64,000 nt of DNA from Castellaniella daejeonensis (GTDB lineage Bacteria > Pseudomonadota > Gammaproteobacteria > Burkholderiales > Burkholderiaceae_B), in NCBI RefSeq assembly GCF_039523555.1, contig NZ_BAAAFN010000010.1:1-64000 (forward strand), read 5' to 3'. This document shows, piece by piece, positions 38,454 to 48,907 of the stretch. The first letter of the stretch is position 1. Each line of letters opens with the position of its first letter. The notes below the pieces were generated by a model. The model was not told the DNA's origin. It did no database searches and saw only the letters and a program-made list of their open reading frames with translations. The translations under genes were made by a program, and so were the position numbers.

Positions 38454-39436
38454 GCGATGCCCCCGCAAGGTTCGGAAAAATGGTCGAAGCCCCGGCGCAC
38501 CAGCGGCACGGCCTGGCCGTCGCCATCGAGCACGCGCACGCCCTGTCCACGCACCAGTGTGCCCACCCGGGCAACCGGCACGTTCAGCTGCCGCCCCAGG
38601 GCCTGGATCTGCTCGCGCCGCAGGGGCCGCGCCGTGAAGCACAATTCGTAGGCATCCCCCCCGGCCAGCAGGGCGTCGCGGCGCAGGGATTCATCCAGGC
38701 CGGCCAGCGCCGGATGCGCCGGCAGGGCATCCATCCACAGTTCGGCGCCGCAATGGCTGGCCTGAAGAACGTGGCCGAGGTCCTGCAGCAGGCCATCGGA
38801 CACGTCGATGGCCGCATGGGCCACGCCAGCCAGGTAACGGCCCAGCTTCAGGCGCGGCGTCGGGCGATCGAGCAGGGGCCGCGTGGCCCGCAGGCGTTCG
38901 GGATCGGGGGGCAGCTGGCCCAGGACCAGGCGCAGGGCCAGGTCGGCCCCGCCCAGCGTGCCGGAAATCCAGACGTCATCGCCGACCCGGGCCGCATCGC
39001 GGCGCAGGGCGTGGGAACGGCGGACCTCGCCCAATACGGTGACGCTGAGGACGATGCCGGACATGCCACGCGTGGTGTCCCCGCCCACCAGCGGACAATG
39101 GGACTCGCGGGACAGGGCATGGAAGCCTTCGGAAAAGGCGGCCAGCCAGGCGTGATCCACGGCCGGCAGCGACAGCGCCAGCGTGCAGGCCAGGGGCCGG
39201 GCCCCCATGGCGGCCAGATCGGACAGGTTCACGGCCAGGGCCTTGTGACCCAGGGCTGCGGGATCGGCATCGGGCAGGAAATGCCGGCCTTCGACCAGCA
39301 TGTCGGTGCTGACGGCCAGCTCGCAACCCGTGGACAGGCTCATCAGGGCGCAATCATCGCCCACGCCCAGCATCCGGTCCGGAGAAGGCCGCTTGAAATA
39401 GCGTGCGATCAGGTCGAATTCGCCATCCGCCTGCAT
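38450..39436 (-). CDS. thiL: Thiamine-monophosphate kinase
   Basis: ATP-dependent enzyme that phosphorylates thiamine monophosphate to thiamine pyrophosphate. The 328-residue protein has the AIR-synthase-like fold: GVGDDCALM (about residues 24-32), the metal site VGGDTTRG (near 117) and IDVSDGLLQDLGHVL (near 205). The start at 39436 matches the family N-terminus (GEFDLIARYF). It is 19 bases after nusB and overlaps pgpA by four bases. Confidence 0.96.
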   Translation of the reverse strand: MQADGEFDLIARYFKRPSPDRMLGVGDDCALMSLSTGCELAVSTDMLVEGRHFLPDADPAALGHKALAVNLSDLAAMGARPLACTLALSLPAVDHAWLAAFSEGFHALSRESHCPLVGGDTTRGMSGIVLSVTVLGEVRRSHALRRDAARVGDDVWISGTLGGADLALRLVLGQLPPDPERLRATRPLLDRPTPRLKLGRYLAGVAHAAIDVSDGLLQDLGHVLQASHCGAELWMDALPAHPALAGLDESLRRDALLAGGDAYELCFTARPLRREQIQALGRQLNVPVARVGTLVRGQGVRVLDGDGQAVPLVRRGFDHFSEPCGGIA

Positions 39437-39455
39437 AAGGCCGTCCTGTGCCGCG

Positions 39456-39941
39456 TCAGCGGCGCGCCGTCGCCTGGACCTCGGGAGCGCGGACTTCGGC
39501 CGCGAGCTTGTCGAGCACACCGTTGACGAAACGGTAGCCGTCCGTGCCGCCGAAGGACTTGGCGAGTTCGACGGCCTCGTTGATGGCGACGCGGTAGGGG
39601 ACTTCGACGTGCTGGACGAGTTCGAAGCTGCCGATCAGCAGCACGGCATGCTCGATCGGGGACAGCTCGGCCAGGGGACGGTCGATATAGGGCACGAACC
39701 GCTCGCGCAGCGCCGCGGCCTGGGTGGCCGCCCCCTGGAGCAGGGTCTGGTACCACTGTGCGTCGGCCTGGTCGAAATCCTCGCCGTCGCGCACATGGGC
39801 GTCGATCTCGCCCAGTTCGGACAGATCGGAACCGCCGCGCAGCAGCCAGGCGTACACGCCCTGCAGCGCGAATTCGCGCGCCAGACGGCGCGCGCTGCGG
39901 GCATTGGCGCGGCCGGCGCGCGGGGACTTGGCTTCAGTCAT
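39456..39941 (-). CDS. nusB: Transcription antitermination factor NusB
   Basis: A 161-residue RNA-binding protein that with NusE binds boxA in rRNA leaders for antitermination. It is all-helical with ARRLAREFALQGVYAWLL near the N-terminus and LVQHVEVPYRVAINEAVELAKSFGGTDGYRFVNGVLDKLA near the C-terminus. The ATG at 39941 overlaps the ribH end by eight bases. ribH-nusB pairing is widely conserved. Confidence 0.96.
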   Translation of the reverse strand: MTEAKSPRAGRANARSARRLAREFALQGVYAWLLRGGSDLSELGEIDAHVRDGEDFDQADAQWYQTLLQGAATQAAALRERFVPYIDRPLAELSPIEHAVLLIGSFELVQHVEVPYRVAINEAVELAKSFGGTDGYRFVNGVLDKLAAEVRAPEVQATARR

Positions 39942-40458
39942 CCACATCCTCTTCGTCTTCGTCGTCGAAGTCGTCGTCATCCTCGTCGTCGTCCGATTCC
40001 GGTTCGAGGGCGGCCACCAGGTTGGCCATTTCGACGGCGGCCCGGGCGCAGTCGCGTCCCTTGTCGGCCGCGCGGGCCAGGGCCTGCTCGTCGGTGTCGG
40101 TGGTCAGCACGCCGTTGGCGACCGGGATGCCGGTTTCGAGGGCGATGCGGCTGATCGCCGCCGCCGATTCGTTGCTGACGATCTCGAAGTGGTAGGTTTC
40201 GCCGCGGATCACGGCACCCAGGGCGATCAGGGCATCGAATTCGAATGTCTCGGCCATCTGGGCCAGGGTCACGCCCAGTTCCAGGGCACCGGGCACGGAC
40301 ACCACCATGACGTCGCGCTCATCCACGCCCAGGGCGGCCAGTTCGTCGAGGCAGGTCTGCAACTCGGCCACGCCGATTTCTTCGTTGAACCGTGCACGCA
40401 CGATGCCGATATGCAGGCCTTCCCCGTTCATGTCGGGGGTCATCACGTAGGGGTTCAT
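39934..40458 (-). CDS. ribH: 6,7-dimethyl-8-ribityllumazine synthase with acidic tail
   Basis: Condenses 5-amino-6-ribitylamino-uracil with dihydroxybutanone phosphate in riboflavin synthesis. The 174-residue protein carries the family signatures VVSVPGALELG and GAVIRGETYHFEIVSNE. The lumazine synthase fold ends near residue 150; the remaining 23 residues are almost all Asp and Glu (DDDEDDDDFDDEDEED), an uncommon acidic tail that overlaps the nusB start. The start at 40458 is chosen over 40506 by family length. Confidence 0.95.
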   Translation of the reverse strand: MNPYVMTPDMNGEGLHIGIVRARFNEEIGVAELQTCLDELAALGVDERDVMVVSVPGALELGVTLAQMAETFEFDALIALGAVIRGETYHFEIVSNESAAAISRIALETGIPVANGVLTTDTDEQALARAADKGRDCARAAVEMANLVAALEPESDDDEDDDDFDDEDEEDVDD

Positions 40459-40474
40459 AGTCGCGATTCCATGG

Positions 40475-41656
40475 TCAGGTCGCGGCGTCGGATACGCCGG
40501 GTTCACTATGGTAACCCGTAATGGTCAGGGAGAACCCTGCCATGCTGGGCATTTTGCGCGGCCGCGCCAGCAGCCGGGCCTGGCCCACGCCGAGGTCGCG
40601 CAGGATCTGCGCGCCGATGCCGAAAGTGCGCAGGCCATGGCGCTCGCCGTCGACGACCGGTTGCGCGGCCAGGGCGTCGCCACCGCTGCGGGCCCAGGCA
40701 TCGAACTGCGCGAACAGCAGGTCGGATCCGCCATGGCAGTTCAGCAGCACCAGCACGCCGCTGGGCGCCTGCGCGATGGCCCGCAGGGCCTGGGGAATCG
40801 TCCAGCTGTGGCGCGTGGCGCCTTCGCAGAGCAGATCCAGCACGCTGGCCGGCTCGTGCACGCGCACCAGGGCTTCGTGATCGGGGCGGATGTCGCCATG
40901 GACCAGGGCCAGGTGCGGCGCATTGGCGGCGCGGTCGCGGTAAGCCACCGCCCGGAACGATCCCCAGGGCGTCGCCACCGGGCGCTCGACCAGGCGCTCG
41001 ATCATGGACTCGTGCTCGCTGCGGTACTGGATCAGGTCGGCGATGGTGCCGATCTTCAGCCCGTGTTCCCGCGCGAACACCACCAGGTCCGGCAGGCGCG
41101 CCATGGAGCCGTCTGGCTTGAGGATTTCGCAGATCACGGCGGCCGGCGTCAGCCCCGCCATGGCGGTCAGGTCGCAGCCGGCCTCGGTGTGGCCGGCGCG
41201 CACCAGCACGCCGCCCTGGACGGCGCGCACCGGGAAGATGTGCCCCGGCTGGACCAGGTCGGACGGCCGGGCGTCGCGCGCCACGGCGGCCTGGATGGTG
41301 CGGGCGCGGTCGGCTGCCGAAATGCCGGTGCCCACGCCTTCGGCGGCTTCGATCGAAACGGTGAAATTGGTGCCGTAGCGGGTACCGTTCTGATTGGACA
41401 TCATGGGCAGCTGCAGCTGGTCGCAGCGTTCGTGCGTCAGCGTCAGGCAGACCAGCCCGCGCGCGTGGGTCACCATGAAATTGATCGCGTCGGGCGTCAC
41501 GAAATCGGCCGCCAGGACCAGGTCGCCCTCGTTCTCGCGGTCTTCCTCGTCCACCAGGATGACCATGTGGCCGGCCCGCAGTTCGTTCACGATCTCTTGG
41601 ACCGGGGAAATCTCGAAGGGCGGCTCGTTCGGAGTCGCGCTGGATGCCATGTTCAT
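40475..41656 (-). CDS. ribBA: 3,4-dihydroxy-2-butanone 4-phosphate synthase with degenerate GTP cyclohydrolase II domain
   Basis: A 393-residue two-domain riboflavin enzyme. The N-terminal DHBP synthase (about residues 20-215) is intact: DEEDRENEGDL, HARGLVCL and HTEAGCDLTAMAG are present. The C-terminal RibA-like domain (about 220-370) keeps TPWGSF and LVHGDI but lacks the zinc Cys triad (C-x10-CDC in active enzymes) and the substrate loop (HRQEGRGIG is replaced by NCHGGSD), so it probably cannot hydrolyse GTP. A separate ribA should exist elsewhere. Start is 41656 or 41650. Confidence 0.9.
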   Translation of the reverse strand: MNMASSATPNEPPFEISPVQEIVNELRAGHMVILVDEEDRENEGDLVLAADFVTPDAINFMVTHARGLVCLTLTHERCDQLQLPMMSNQNGTRYGTNFTVSIEAAEGVGTGISAADRARTIQAAVARDARPSDLVQPGHIFPVRAVQGGVLVRAGHTEAGCDLTAMAGLTPAAVICEILKPDGSMARLPDLVVFAREHGLKIGTIADLIQYRSEHESMIERLVERPVATPWGSFRAVAYRDRAANAPHLALVHGDIRPDHEALVRVHEPASVLDLLCEGATRHSWTIPQALRAIAQAPSGVLVLLNCHGGSDLLFAQFDAWARSGGDALAAQPVVDGERHGLRTFGIGAQILRDLGVGQARLLARPRKMPSMAGFSLTITGYHSEPGVSDAAT

Positions 41657-41690
41657 GTCAGGGCCAAATTGAAAACGGAATGCGGGCATT

Positions 41691-42986
<1,296 letters not shown>

Positions 42987-43055
42987 AGGCTTTACACTGA
43001 AAAAATCCGGCCAAGGCCCGGCACGGAATCGACGCCGCGAAACGGCGGACCGCGC

Positions 43056-43655
43056 ATGAAAAAACATCAGATCCGTATTGTAGGCGGTGCCTACCGCCGC
43101 ACGCCCATTTCCGTACCGCCAGGCGATCACCTGCGTCCGACGCCCGACCGCGTGCGGGAAACACTCTTCAACTGGCTGGCGCACTTCTGGGACGGCTCGT
43201 TCGCCGGCCGCCGGGTGCTGGACCTGTTCGCCGGCACGGGGGCGCTGGGCTTCGAGGCCGCGTCGCGCGGTGTGGAAACCGCCCAGCTGGTCGAGCAGGC
43301 GCCCGCCGCGCTGGCAGGCCTGCGGGCCGTCCAGGCGCGCTTGCGCTCGCCCGCCATCCGCATCCACGCCGGCGACGCCTGCGCCTTCCTGCGCGCCCAG
43401 CCGGCGCCTTCCTACGATCTGGTGATGCTGGATCCGCCTTTCGGCGCAGGCTGGCTGCAGCGCCTGCAGCCCCTGCTGGACCGGGCCGTGCTGCCGGGTG
43501 GCCTGCTGTACCTCGAATCGGAGGCCGCCCCCGAGGCGCTGCCGCAGGAATGGGAGTTGCTGCGCCAGGGGCGGGCAGGCCAGGTTCACTACGGGTTGAT
43601 CCGGTTTGCTGCAACGCAAAAAAATATGAATAATGGCGGCCTGGGGACACCCTGA
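43056..43655 (+). CDS. rsmD: 16S rRNA (guanine966-N2)-methyltransferase
   Basis: Methylates G966 of 16S rRNA in the 30S subunit. The 199-residue protein has RPTPDRVRETLFNWLAH (about residues 27-43), the SAM-binding VLDLFAGTGALGFEA (near 54) and the catalytic DPPF motif in LDPPFGAGW (near 124). The ATG at 43056 starts the conserved KKHQIRIVGG. coaD follows after 119 bases, the usual partner. Confidence 0.95.
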   Translation: MKKHQIRIVGGAYRRTPISVPPGDHLRPTPDRVRETLFNWLAHFWDGSFAGRRVLDLFAGTGALGFEAASRGVETAQLVEQAPAALAGLRAVQARLRSPAIRIHAGDACAFLRAQPAPSYDLVMLDPPFGAGWLQRLQPLLDRAVLPGGLLYLESEAAPEALPQEWELLRQGRAGQVHYGLIRFAATQKNMNNGGLGTP

Positions 43656-43774
43656 ACAGCCGCCCGAGCGGGCGCGCCCCGCTTCCCGCCAGGACGGATC
43701 CGGATCGGCCTAACGGCGCATCCAGACCGCCAAGCGATCCGAACACCGATTCCGTCAACCTATACGGAGACCGC

Positions 43775-44290
43775 ATGATCACCGCCGTCTACCCGGGCAC
43801 TTTCGACCCGCTCACCCGTGGACACGAGGACCTCGTGCGACGGGCGGCCAGCCTGTTCGACCAGGTCGTCGTGGGCGTGGCCCACAGCCAGAACAAGCGG
43901 CCGTTCTTCACGCTCCAGGAACGCCTGGAGATTGCCGAGGAAGTCCTGGGGCACTACCCCAACGTGCGGGTGCGCAGCTTCGGCGGCCTGCTGAAGGACT
44001 TCGTGCGCGAACAGAACGCCCGCGTGATCGTGCGCGGCCTGCGCGCCGTGTCGGATTTCGAATACGAATTCCAGATGGCCGGCATGAACCGCCACCTGCT
44101 GCCCGAGGTGGAAACCCTGTTCATGACTCCGTCGGACCAGTACCAGTTCATTTCCGGCACCATCGTGCGGGAAATCGCCATCCTGGGCGGGGATGTCAGC
44201 AAATTCGTGTTCCCGTCCGTGGAGCGCTGGCTGCACGCCAAGGCCAAGGCTCTGCGCGACGCGCAGGAAGCGGCAGGCGGCGCGGCCTGA
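43775..44290 (+). CDS. coaD: Phosphopantetheine adenylyltransferase
   Basis: Penultimate step of coenzyme A synthesis. The 171-residue nucleotidyltransferase has YPGTFDPLTRGHEDLVRR (the GH motif of the superfamily, residues 6-23) and the late ISGTIVREIAILGGDVS loop (near 128). Length is normal for CoaD. It is convergent, at 12 bases, with an orphan MOSC N-terminal gene. Confidence 0.97.
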   Translation: MITAVYPGTFDPLTRGHEDLVRRAASLFDQVVVGVAHSQNKRPFFTLQERLEIAEEVLGHYPNVRVRSFGGLLKDFVREQNARVIVRGLRAVSDFEYEFQMAGMNRHLLPEVETLFMTPSDQYQFISGTIVREIAILGGDVSKFVFPSVERWLHAKAKALRDAQEAAGGAA

Positions 44291-44302
44291 CCCGGTAGGA
44301 CG

Positions 44303-44719
44303 CTAGGCGGGCCAGGCCACCTGGCCTGCCGCGGGATGCACCTTGACCAGCCGGCTGGGCTGGCCCAGCCACTGGGAAAACCAGGCCGAAGCCAGCTCGC
44401 CTTCGTCCACGACCCGCACTTCGTGCCCGCCGATCCTGGCTGTGCGTTCTACGCTGTCGTCGTCCTCGATCACGTCCAGCGGCACGTCCAGGCGCAGCAT
44501 GCCGGGCGCACGGATCGCCAGGTAGCCGAAGCGCATGCTGATCTCCAGTTCGGCCAGGGCAGGCGCCCGGCCCGCATCCAGCCAGCAATCCTGGTCGTCC
44601 ACCACCAGCCAGCAGCGGTCGTAGGGCCGCGCAGCCTCGTCGGCCAGAATGGCCGCCCCGGCGATCGGCCGAAAAGAGGATTCGCTCGTCATTGCATGTG
44701 TTTCCATCGTAGCCATCAT
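44303..44719 (-). CDS. Orphan MOSC N-terminal beta-barrel domain protein
   Basis: A 138-residue protein resembling only the N-terminal beta-barrel domain found before MOSC domains: YDRCWLVVDDQDCWLDAGRAPALAELE (the usual DRxWMVVD..GxFLTQR.xPxLA pattern), LRLDVPLDV, VRVVDEGELASAWFSQWLGQPSRLV. The catalytic MOSC domain with its conserved Cys, normally following, is absent: the frame stops 12 bases before coaD. It may be a truncated remnant or a stand-alone barrel. Its ATG overlaps the asmA stop as ATGA; ATGs at 44707 and 44692 are alternatives. Confidence 0.65.
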   Translation of the reverse strand: MMATMETHAMTSESSFRPIAGAAILADEAARPYDRCWLVVDDQDCWLDAGRAPALAELEISMRFGYLAIRAPGMLRLDVPLDVIEDDDSVERTARIGGHEVRVVDEGELASAWFSQWLGQPSRLVKVHPAAGQVAWPA

Positions 44720-47325
44720 TGTCCCAGCAGGCCCTTGAGGGCCTTGCCGATGCGTTCCACCGGATCGGCGCCGGAGGCCGGCGCCGCGGAATTCTTCGAA
44801 GCCACCCCCGGCGTCTCGGGCTCGGGCGACGGCAGCGCCTGATCGATCAGGTCGCGCCCCTTGAGCAGTTCCATCAGCCCGGACTTCAGGGCGCGCTGGA
44901 CGGACGGATTGCGGATGCTGGACCAGTCCACATCGTATTCGGGCTTATCCCAGGCGCCCGTGATGCGGATGGGAATGGTCGCACCCAGCAGCGGCGTCAG
45001 CGCGATGTCCAGCCCCTTGGGCAGCCGCGCCGCCACCTGGGCCAGCAGGACCAGGTCCAGGCCGCGGCCGGGCACGTCGATGCGCGCCGGCTTGCCTTCG
45101 GATACCCGCACCAGGTCGGTGACCAGGGAAAGCTTCGACAGGGTGCCCTGGCCGTCCTTGAGATCCAGGCGGCCGTCCAGGCTGCTGAAGGCCGTGCTGC
45201 GACGGCTGTCGAACGGTGAAGCCACGGCATCCAGGCGGCCCTTCAGGACATTGCCCAGCGCCGACGCCACATCCGCCAGCGTCTGTCCGGCATCCACCCC
45301 CTGCACTGCCCCGCCCTTCACCTGGAAGACCGCCCGGCCCGCCAGCGACCGCAGCAAGGCATCGGTCGTGGCCCCTTGCGCCTGCAGGTCGAGCTGTGCC
45401 GCCCCGCGCCCCGACAGCGGACTCTGGCCCATCGCAGCCTGCATCAGGGGAGCCACGGCGATCTTGTCCAGGTTCAGCTTCAGGCCGAACGCCTCGTCCG
45501 CCGTCGCGCTGAACTGCCCGGCCAGCGTGCCTTCGTACAGGGCGGCCGCCAGCTTGGGAATGGTGAGCGCATCCTTCTGGACGCGGACCTGGAATCCCAC
45601 GTCCTTGAACTGCACGTCGCGTACCCGCAGATCGCCGATCTGCACATCGCCCTCGACATCCAGCCCCTTCAGGAAGGACAGGTCGATCGGCGCGGGAGCG
45701 GGCGGCGTCTGCGCGGCGGCCTGCTCCTGGCCCTGCTTCTTGTCCTTGTCCTGCGCCTGGTCCGCTTCCTTGTCGGATTCCTGGGCCGGCGCCCCCGGCT
45801 TGGCCTCGGCGGCGGCCGTGGGTGCGGGCAGCCACCGGTTCAGATCGAGTTTTTCCGTGTTCAGGCTGAAGCGGGTCTGGGGCTGTGGCGTGGCCAGCTT
45901 GGTAGTCTGGGACTTGAAGGCGGCCTGCCCGCCGTCGATCACGGCGTTCAGGTCGGCCGACAGCAGATCCTGCACCAGGTCCAGGTGCACGCTGCCGATC
46001 ATGGGGAATTCATAGCTGCCGGAAGGCAGCGCCTGGTCGCGTATCCCCATGTCGCCCTTGAGGGCGCTCAGGGAGCCCTTGCGCAGGGACATGTTCCAGG
46101 CCAGCGGCGACATCAGTTTCAGGCGCAGCAGGCGATCCCCCTGCGTCAGCGCCCCGTCCATGCTGACCGAGCGGAACTGCCATTCGTTGGCATTGCCCGA
46201 CAACCCTTCGAGCCCCAGCGAGACGGCCAGCGTGTCGTCGCCCGTCCATTTCAGGGTGCCGGTCACCGGATCGGCCTGGGCAGAATCGGGCGAGATCGCC
46301 AGCGCCGGCGCATCCAGGGCCAGGTCCAGGGCGCGCTTGCGGTCCTGGCCCACGGCGCGCAGGGAGAACTTGTCGATCTTGAGCGCGGCGTTGCGCTGAT
46401 CCAGGCGCAGCTGGGCAGCCGTGAGACTGGCCTTCAGGCCCTGGATCGGATGCGCGCCGACGATATTGCCGCTCAGGGTCAGCTCCAGGTTGTCGGCCGA
46501 GAAATGGCGGGCCTTGCCGTCGTAGGCCAGATTGCCCTTCAGCGTGGCCTGCGACTGGTCCAGATTGCCCAGCCGGCCGCTCAGCTGCACATTGATCTTC
46601 TGCGCCGAATAACCGAGCCCGCCCGGATTCAGGCGCAGCAGCGCCTGGGCCTGGAACTGGGCATTCTGCACCGGATCGTTGCCCGTGATCACGGCCTTCA
46701 CTGACACGTCGAACGGCTGGTCGTAGGTGACGCGGCCGGTATTCGCCTCGATCTGGTCGAAAGTCGTGGACATGCCGTCGCGCCGGTCGACGTATTGCAC
46801 CCGGCCCGACTTGAGCTCGAGGCCGGCGATGTCGATGCTGAAATCCGATCCGTCGCCCGAGGCCGGAGCCGCCAGCGCGGCGGCCGCCACGGGCGCGGGC
46901 ACGCGGGAGGCGGCCTGTGCCCCGTCGGCATCCAGCAGGTCGCTGAAATTGAAGCGCCCGTCGGCATCCCGCACGACATAGGCCTTCAGGCCCGTGACCG
47001 CCACGTGATCCACCACCAGCCGGTTGGACAACAGGGGCCAGATCGCCACCGCGAAGCGGGCGCTGTCGATGGAAACGAAGGTGTCCTTGGCATCGCGGTC
47101 GGACAGCGCCACGTCGCTGACCGAAAGGCCGATGCGGGGAAACAGCGACAGGCTGATGTCGCCATCGATGGTCAGCGTGCGGGCGGTCCGCTCGAACACC
47201 AGGGATTCCAGCCTGGACTTGTAGGCGTTCGGATTGAAGGTCAGCAGGAAGATCGCCAGTCCGACCACTGCCAGCAGCAGCGCCACGACCAGGCTGAACA
47301 GGACCCGCTTCAACCAGACATTCAT
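44716..47325 (-). CDS. AsmA-family protein
   Basis: An 869-residue AsmA protein: one N-terminal membrane helix (about residues 8-30), then a large periplasmic repeat domain built from beta-strands, and a conserved C-terminal AsmA_2 region (for example LSGRGAAQLDLQAQG, VKGGAVQGVD). The family forms bridge-like lipid-transfer or envelope-biogenesis proteins. A charged low-complexity insert (about 495-540, rich in Gln, Lys, Asp) interrupts the middle. The ATG at 47325 is preferred over a GTG at 47337. The MOSC-type gene follows with a four-base overlap. Confidence 0.85.
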   Translation of the reverse strand: MNVWLKRVLFSLVVALLLAVVGLAIFLLTFNPNAYKSRLESLVFERTARTLTIDGDISLSLFPRIGLSVSDVALSDRDAKDTFVSIDSARFAVAIWPLLSNRLVVDHVAVTGLKAYVVRDADGRFNFSDLLDADGAQAASRVPAPVAAAALAAPASGDGSDFSIDIAGLELKSGRVQYVDRRDGMSTTFDQIEANTGRVTYDQPFDVSVKAVITGNDPVQNAQFQAQALLRLNPGGLGYSAQKINVQLSGRLGNLDQSQATLKGNLAYDGKARHFSADNLELTLSGNIVGAHPIQGLKASLTAAQLRLDQRNAALKIDKFSLRAVGQDRKRALDLALDAPALAISPDSAQADPVTGTLKWTGDDTLAVSLGLEGLSGNANEWQFRSVSMDGALTQGDRLLRLKLMSPLAWNMSLRKGSLSALKGDMGIRDQALPSGSYEFPMIGSVHLDLVQDLLSADLNAVIDGGQAAFKSQTTKLATPQPQTRFSLNTEKLDLNRWLPAPTAAAEAKPGAPAQESDKEADQAQDKDKKQGQEQAAAQTPPAPAPIDLSFLKGLDVEGDVQIGDLRVRDVQFKDVGFQVRVQKDALTIPKLAAALYEGTLAGQFSATADEAFGLKLNLDKIAVAPLMQAAMGQSPLSGRGAAQLDLQAQGATTDALLRSLAGRAVFQVKGGAVQGVDAGQTLADVASALGNVLKGRLDAVASPFDSRRSTAFSSLDGRLDLKDGQGTLSKLSLVTDLVRVSEGKPARIDVPGRGLDLVLLAQVAARLPKGLDIALTPLLGATIPIRITGAWDKPEYDVDWSSIRNPSVQRALKSGLMELLKGRDLIDQALPSPEPETPGVASKNSAAPASGADPVERIGKALKGLLGQ

Positions 47326-47580
47326 TTTTTGACCCACACCCTCGATCGTCAGTCCGCCACCGGCCGGACAACAAACGAAATGCTAACCCATGCCCGCATC
47401 CGGCATGGCCGTTTACCGCATCCGGCCGCATTCTATTGCACCGCATTGCATTTCGTAGAAGAATGCACGGGACTTTATATGACATGCAGCTATATTGAAA
47501 TAGGGCCATAGACCTTATGCTGTAACAGCTTCACCGGTACGATGGCTGGTAGCACAACCACGCAGCACAGGAGACATGCC
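47326..47580. other. Divergent intergenic region between asmA and metY
   Basis: 255 bases holding the promoters of both genes. I see no SAM-type riboswitch or clear MetR dyad (TGAA-N5-TTCA). A short AT-rich stretch at 47465-47505 probably contains the metY promoter. Confidence 0.4.
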
Positions 47581-48861
47581 ATGACCCGCCGCTTCGAGAC
47601 CCTGGCGATCCACGCCGGCTACACCCCCGACCCCACGACCAAGTCGGTCGCCGTGCCGATCTACCAGACCACCTCGTACGCATTCGACGATACCCAGCAC
47701 GGCGCGGACCTGTTCGACCTGAAGGTGGCCGGCAATATCTATACCCGCATCATGAACCCGACCACCGCCGTTCTGGAAGAACGCGTCGCCGCGCTGGAAG
47801 GCGGGGTGGCCGCGCTGGCCGTGGCATCCGGCATGACCGCCATCACCTACGCCATCCAGACCCTGGCGCAGGCGGGAGACAACATCGTCTCCACCAGCAA
47901 GCTCTACGGCGGCACCTACAACCTGTTCGCCCACACTTTCCCGCGCCAGGGCCTGGAAGTCCGCTTCGCGCCCCACGACGACGTCGCCGCCCTGGAGGCC
48001 ATGATCGACGAACGCACCCGCGCGGTGTTCTGCGAATCCGTCGGCAACCCGGCGGGCAACATCATCGACATCCAGGCCCTGGCCGAAGCCGCCCACCGCC
48101 ACGGCGTGCCGCTGATCGTGGACAACACGGTGGCCTCGCCCGCCCTGTGCCGCCCCATCGAATGGGGCGCCGACATCGTCGTGCATGCCCTGACCAAATA
48201 CATGGGCGGACACGGCACCTGCATCGCCGGAGCCGTCGTGGATGCGGGAACTTTCCCCTGGGCCGAGCACCGCGACCGCTTTCCCATGCTGAACGAACCC
48301 GACCCGTCCTACCACGGCGTGGTCTACACCGAGGCGTTCGGGCCGGCCGCCTTCATCGGCCGCTGCCGCGTCGTGCCCCTGCGCAATACCGGCGGCGCGA
48401 TCTCGCCCTTCAATTCATTCCTGGTGCTGCAGGGCATCGAGACGCTGGCCCTGCGCATGGAGCGCCACTGCGCCAACGCTCTGGCCGTGGCCCGCTTCCT
48501 GAAAGACCATCCGCAAGTCGCCTGGGTGAACTATGCCGGCCTGCCGGACCACCCCGAACACGCGCTTGCACAGAAATACATGGGCGGGCTGCCCGCCAGC
48601 ATCCTGTCCTTCGGCATCCAGGGCGGCCGCGCCGCCGGCGCCCGCTTCATCGACGCTCTGCAGCTGATCCTGCGGCTGGTGAACATCGGCGACGCCAAGT
48701 CCCTGGCCTGCCACCCGGCCTCGACCACGCATCGCCAGCTCAGCCCCGACGAACTCGCCCGTGCCGGTGTCGGCGAAGACATGATCCGCCTGTCCATCGG
48801 CATCGAGCACATCGACGACATCCTCGACGATCTTCGCCAGGCGCTGGACGCCAGCCGCTGA
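47581..48861 (+). CDS. metY: O-acetylhomoserine aminocarboxypropyltransferase (sulfhydrylase)
   Basis: PLP enzyme that makes homocysteine from O-acetylhomoserine and sulfide (direct sulfhydrylation). The 426-residue protein belongs to the Cys/Met-metabolism PLP family, longer than cystathionine-type enzymes as typical for MetY. It begins RRFETLAIHAGY; the PLP-binding Lys is in HALTKYMGGHGTC (about residue 206), with GMTAITYAI near 85. The start follows AGGAGACATGCC. O-succinylhomoserine use cannot be excluded. Confidence 0.93.
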   Translation: MTRRFETLAIHAGYTPDPTTKSVAVPIYQTTSYAFDDTQHGADLFDLKVAGNIYTRIMNPTTAVLEERVAALEGGVAALAVASGMTAITYAIQTLAQAGDNIVSTSKLYGGTYNLFAHTFPRQGLEVRFAPHDDVAALEAMIDERTRAVFCESVGNPAGNIIDIQALAEAAHRHGVPLIVDNTVASPALCRPIEWGADIVVHALTKYMGGHGTCIAGAVVDAGTFPWAEHRDRFPMLNEPDPSYHGVVYTEAFGPAAFIGRCRVVPLRNTGGAISPFNSFLVLQGIETLALRMERHCANALAVARFLKDHPQVAWVNYAGLPDHPEHALAQKYMGGLPASILSFGIQGGRAAGARFIDALQLILRLVNIGDAKSLACHPASTTHRQLSPDELARAGVGEDMIRLSIGIEHIDDILDDLRQALDASR

Positions 48862-48907
48862 CCCCGGCCAAGTCCCGCCCCCACCCTCAAGACGACAAGG
48901 AAGAGCC

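Noticed and set aside
41657..41690. Possible FMN riboswitch before ribBA
   Set aside because: Only 34 bases separate ftsY from ribBA, too few for the aptamer, and none of its conserved blocks are visible.
47326..47580. SAM riboswitch or MetR site before metY
   Set aside because: No recognisable aptamer fold or TGAA-N5-TTCA dyad was found.
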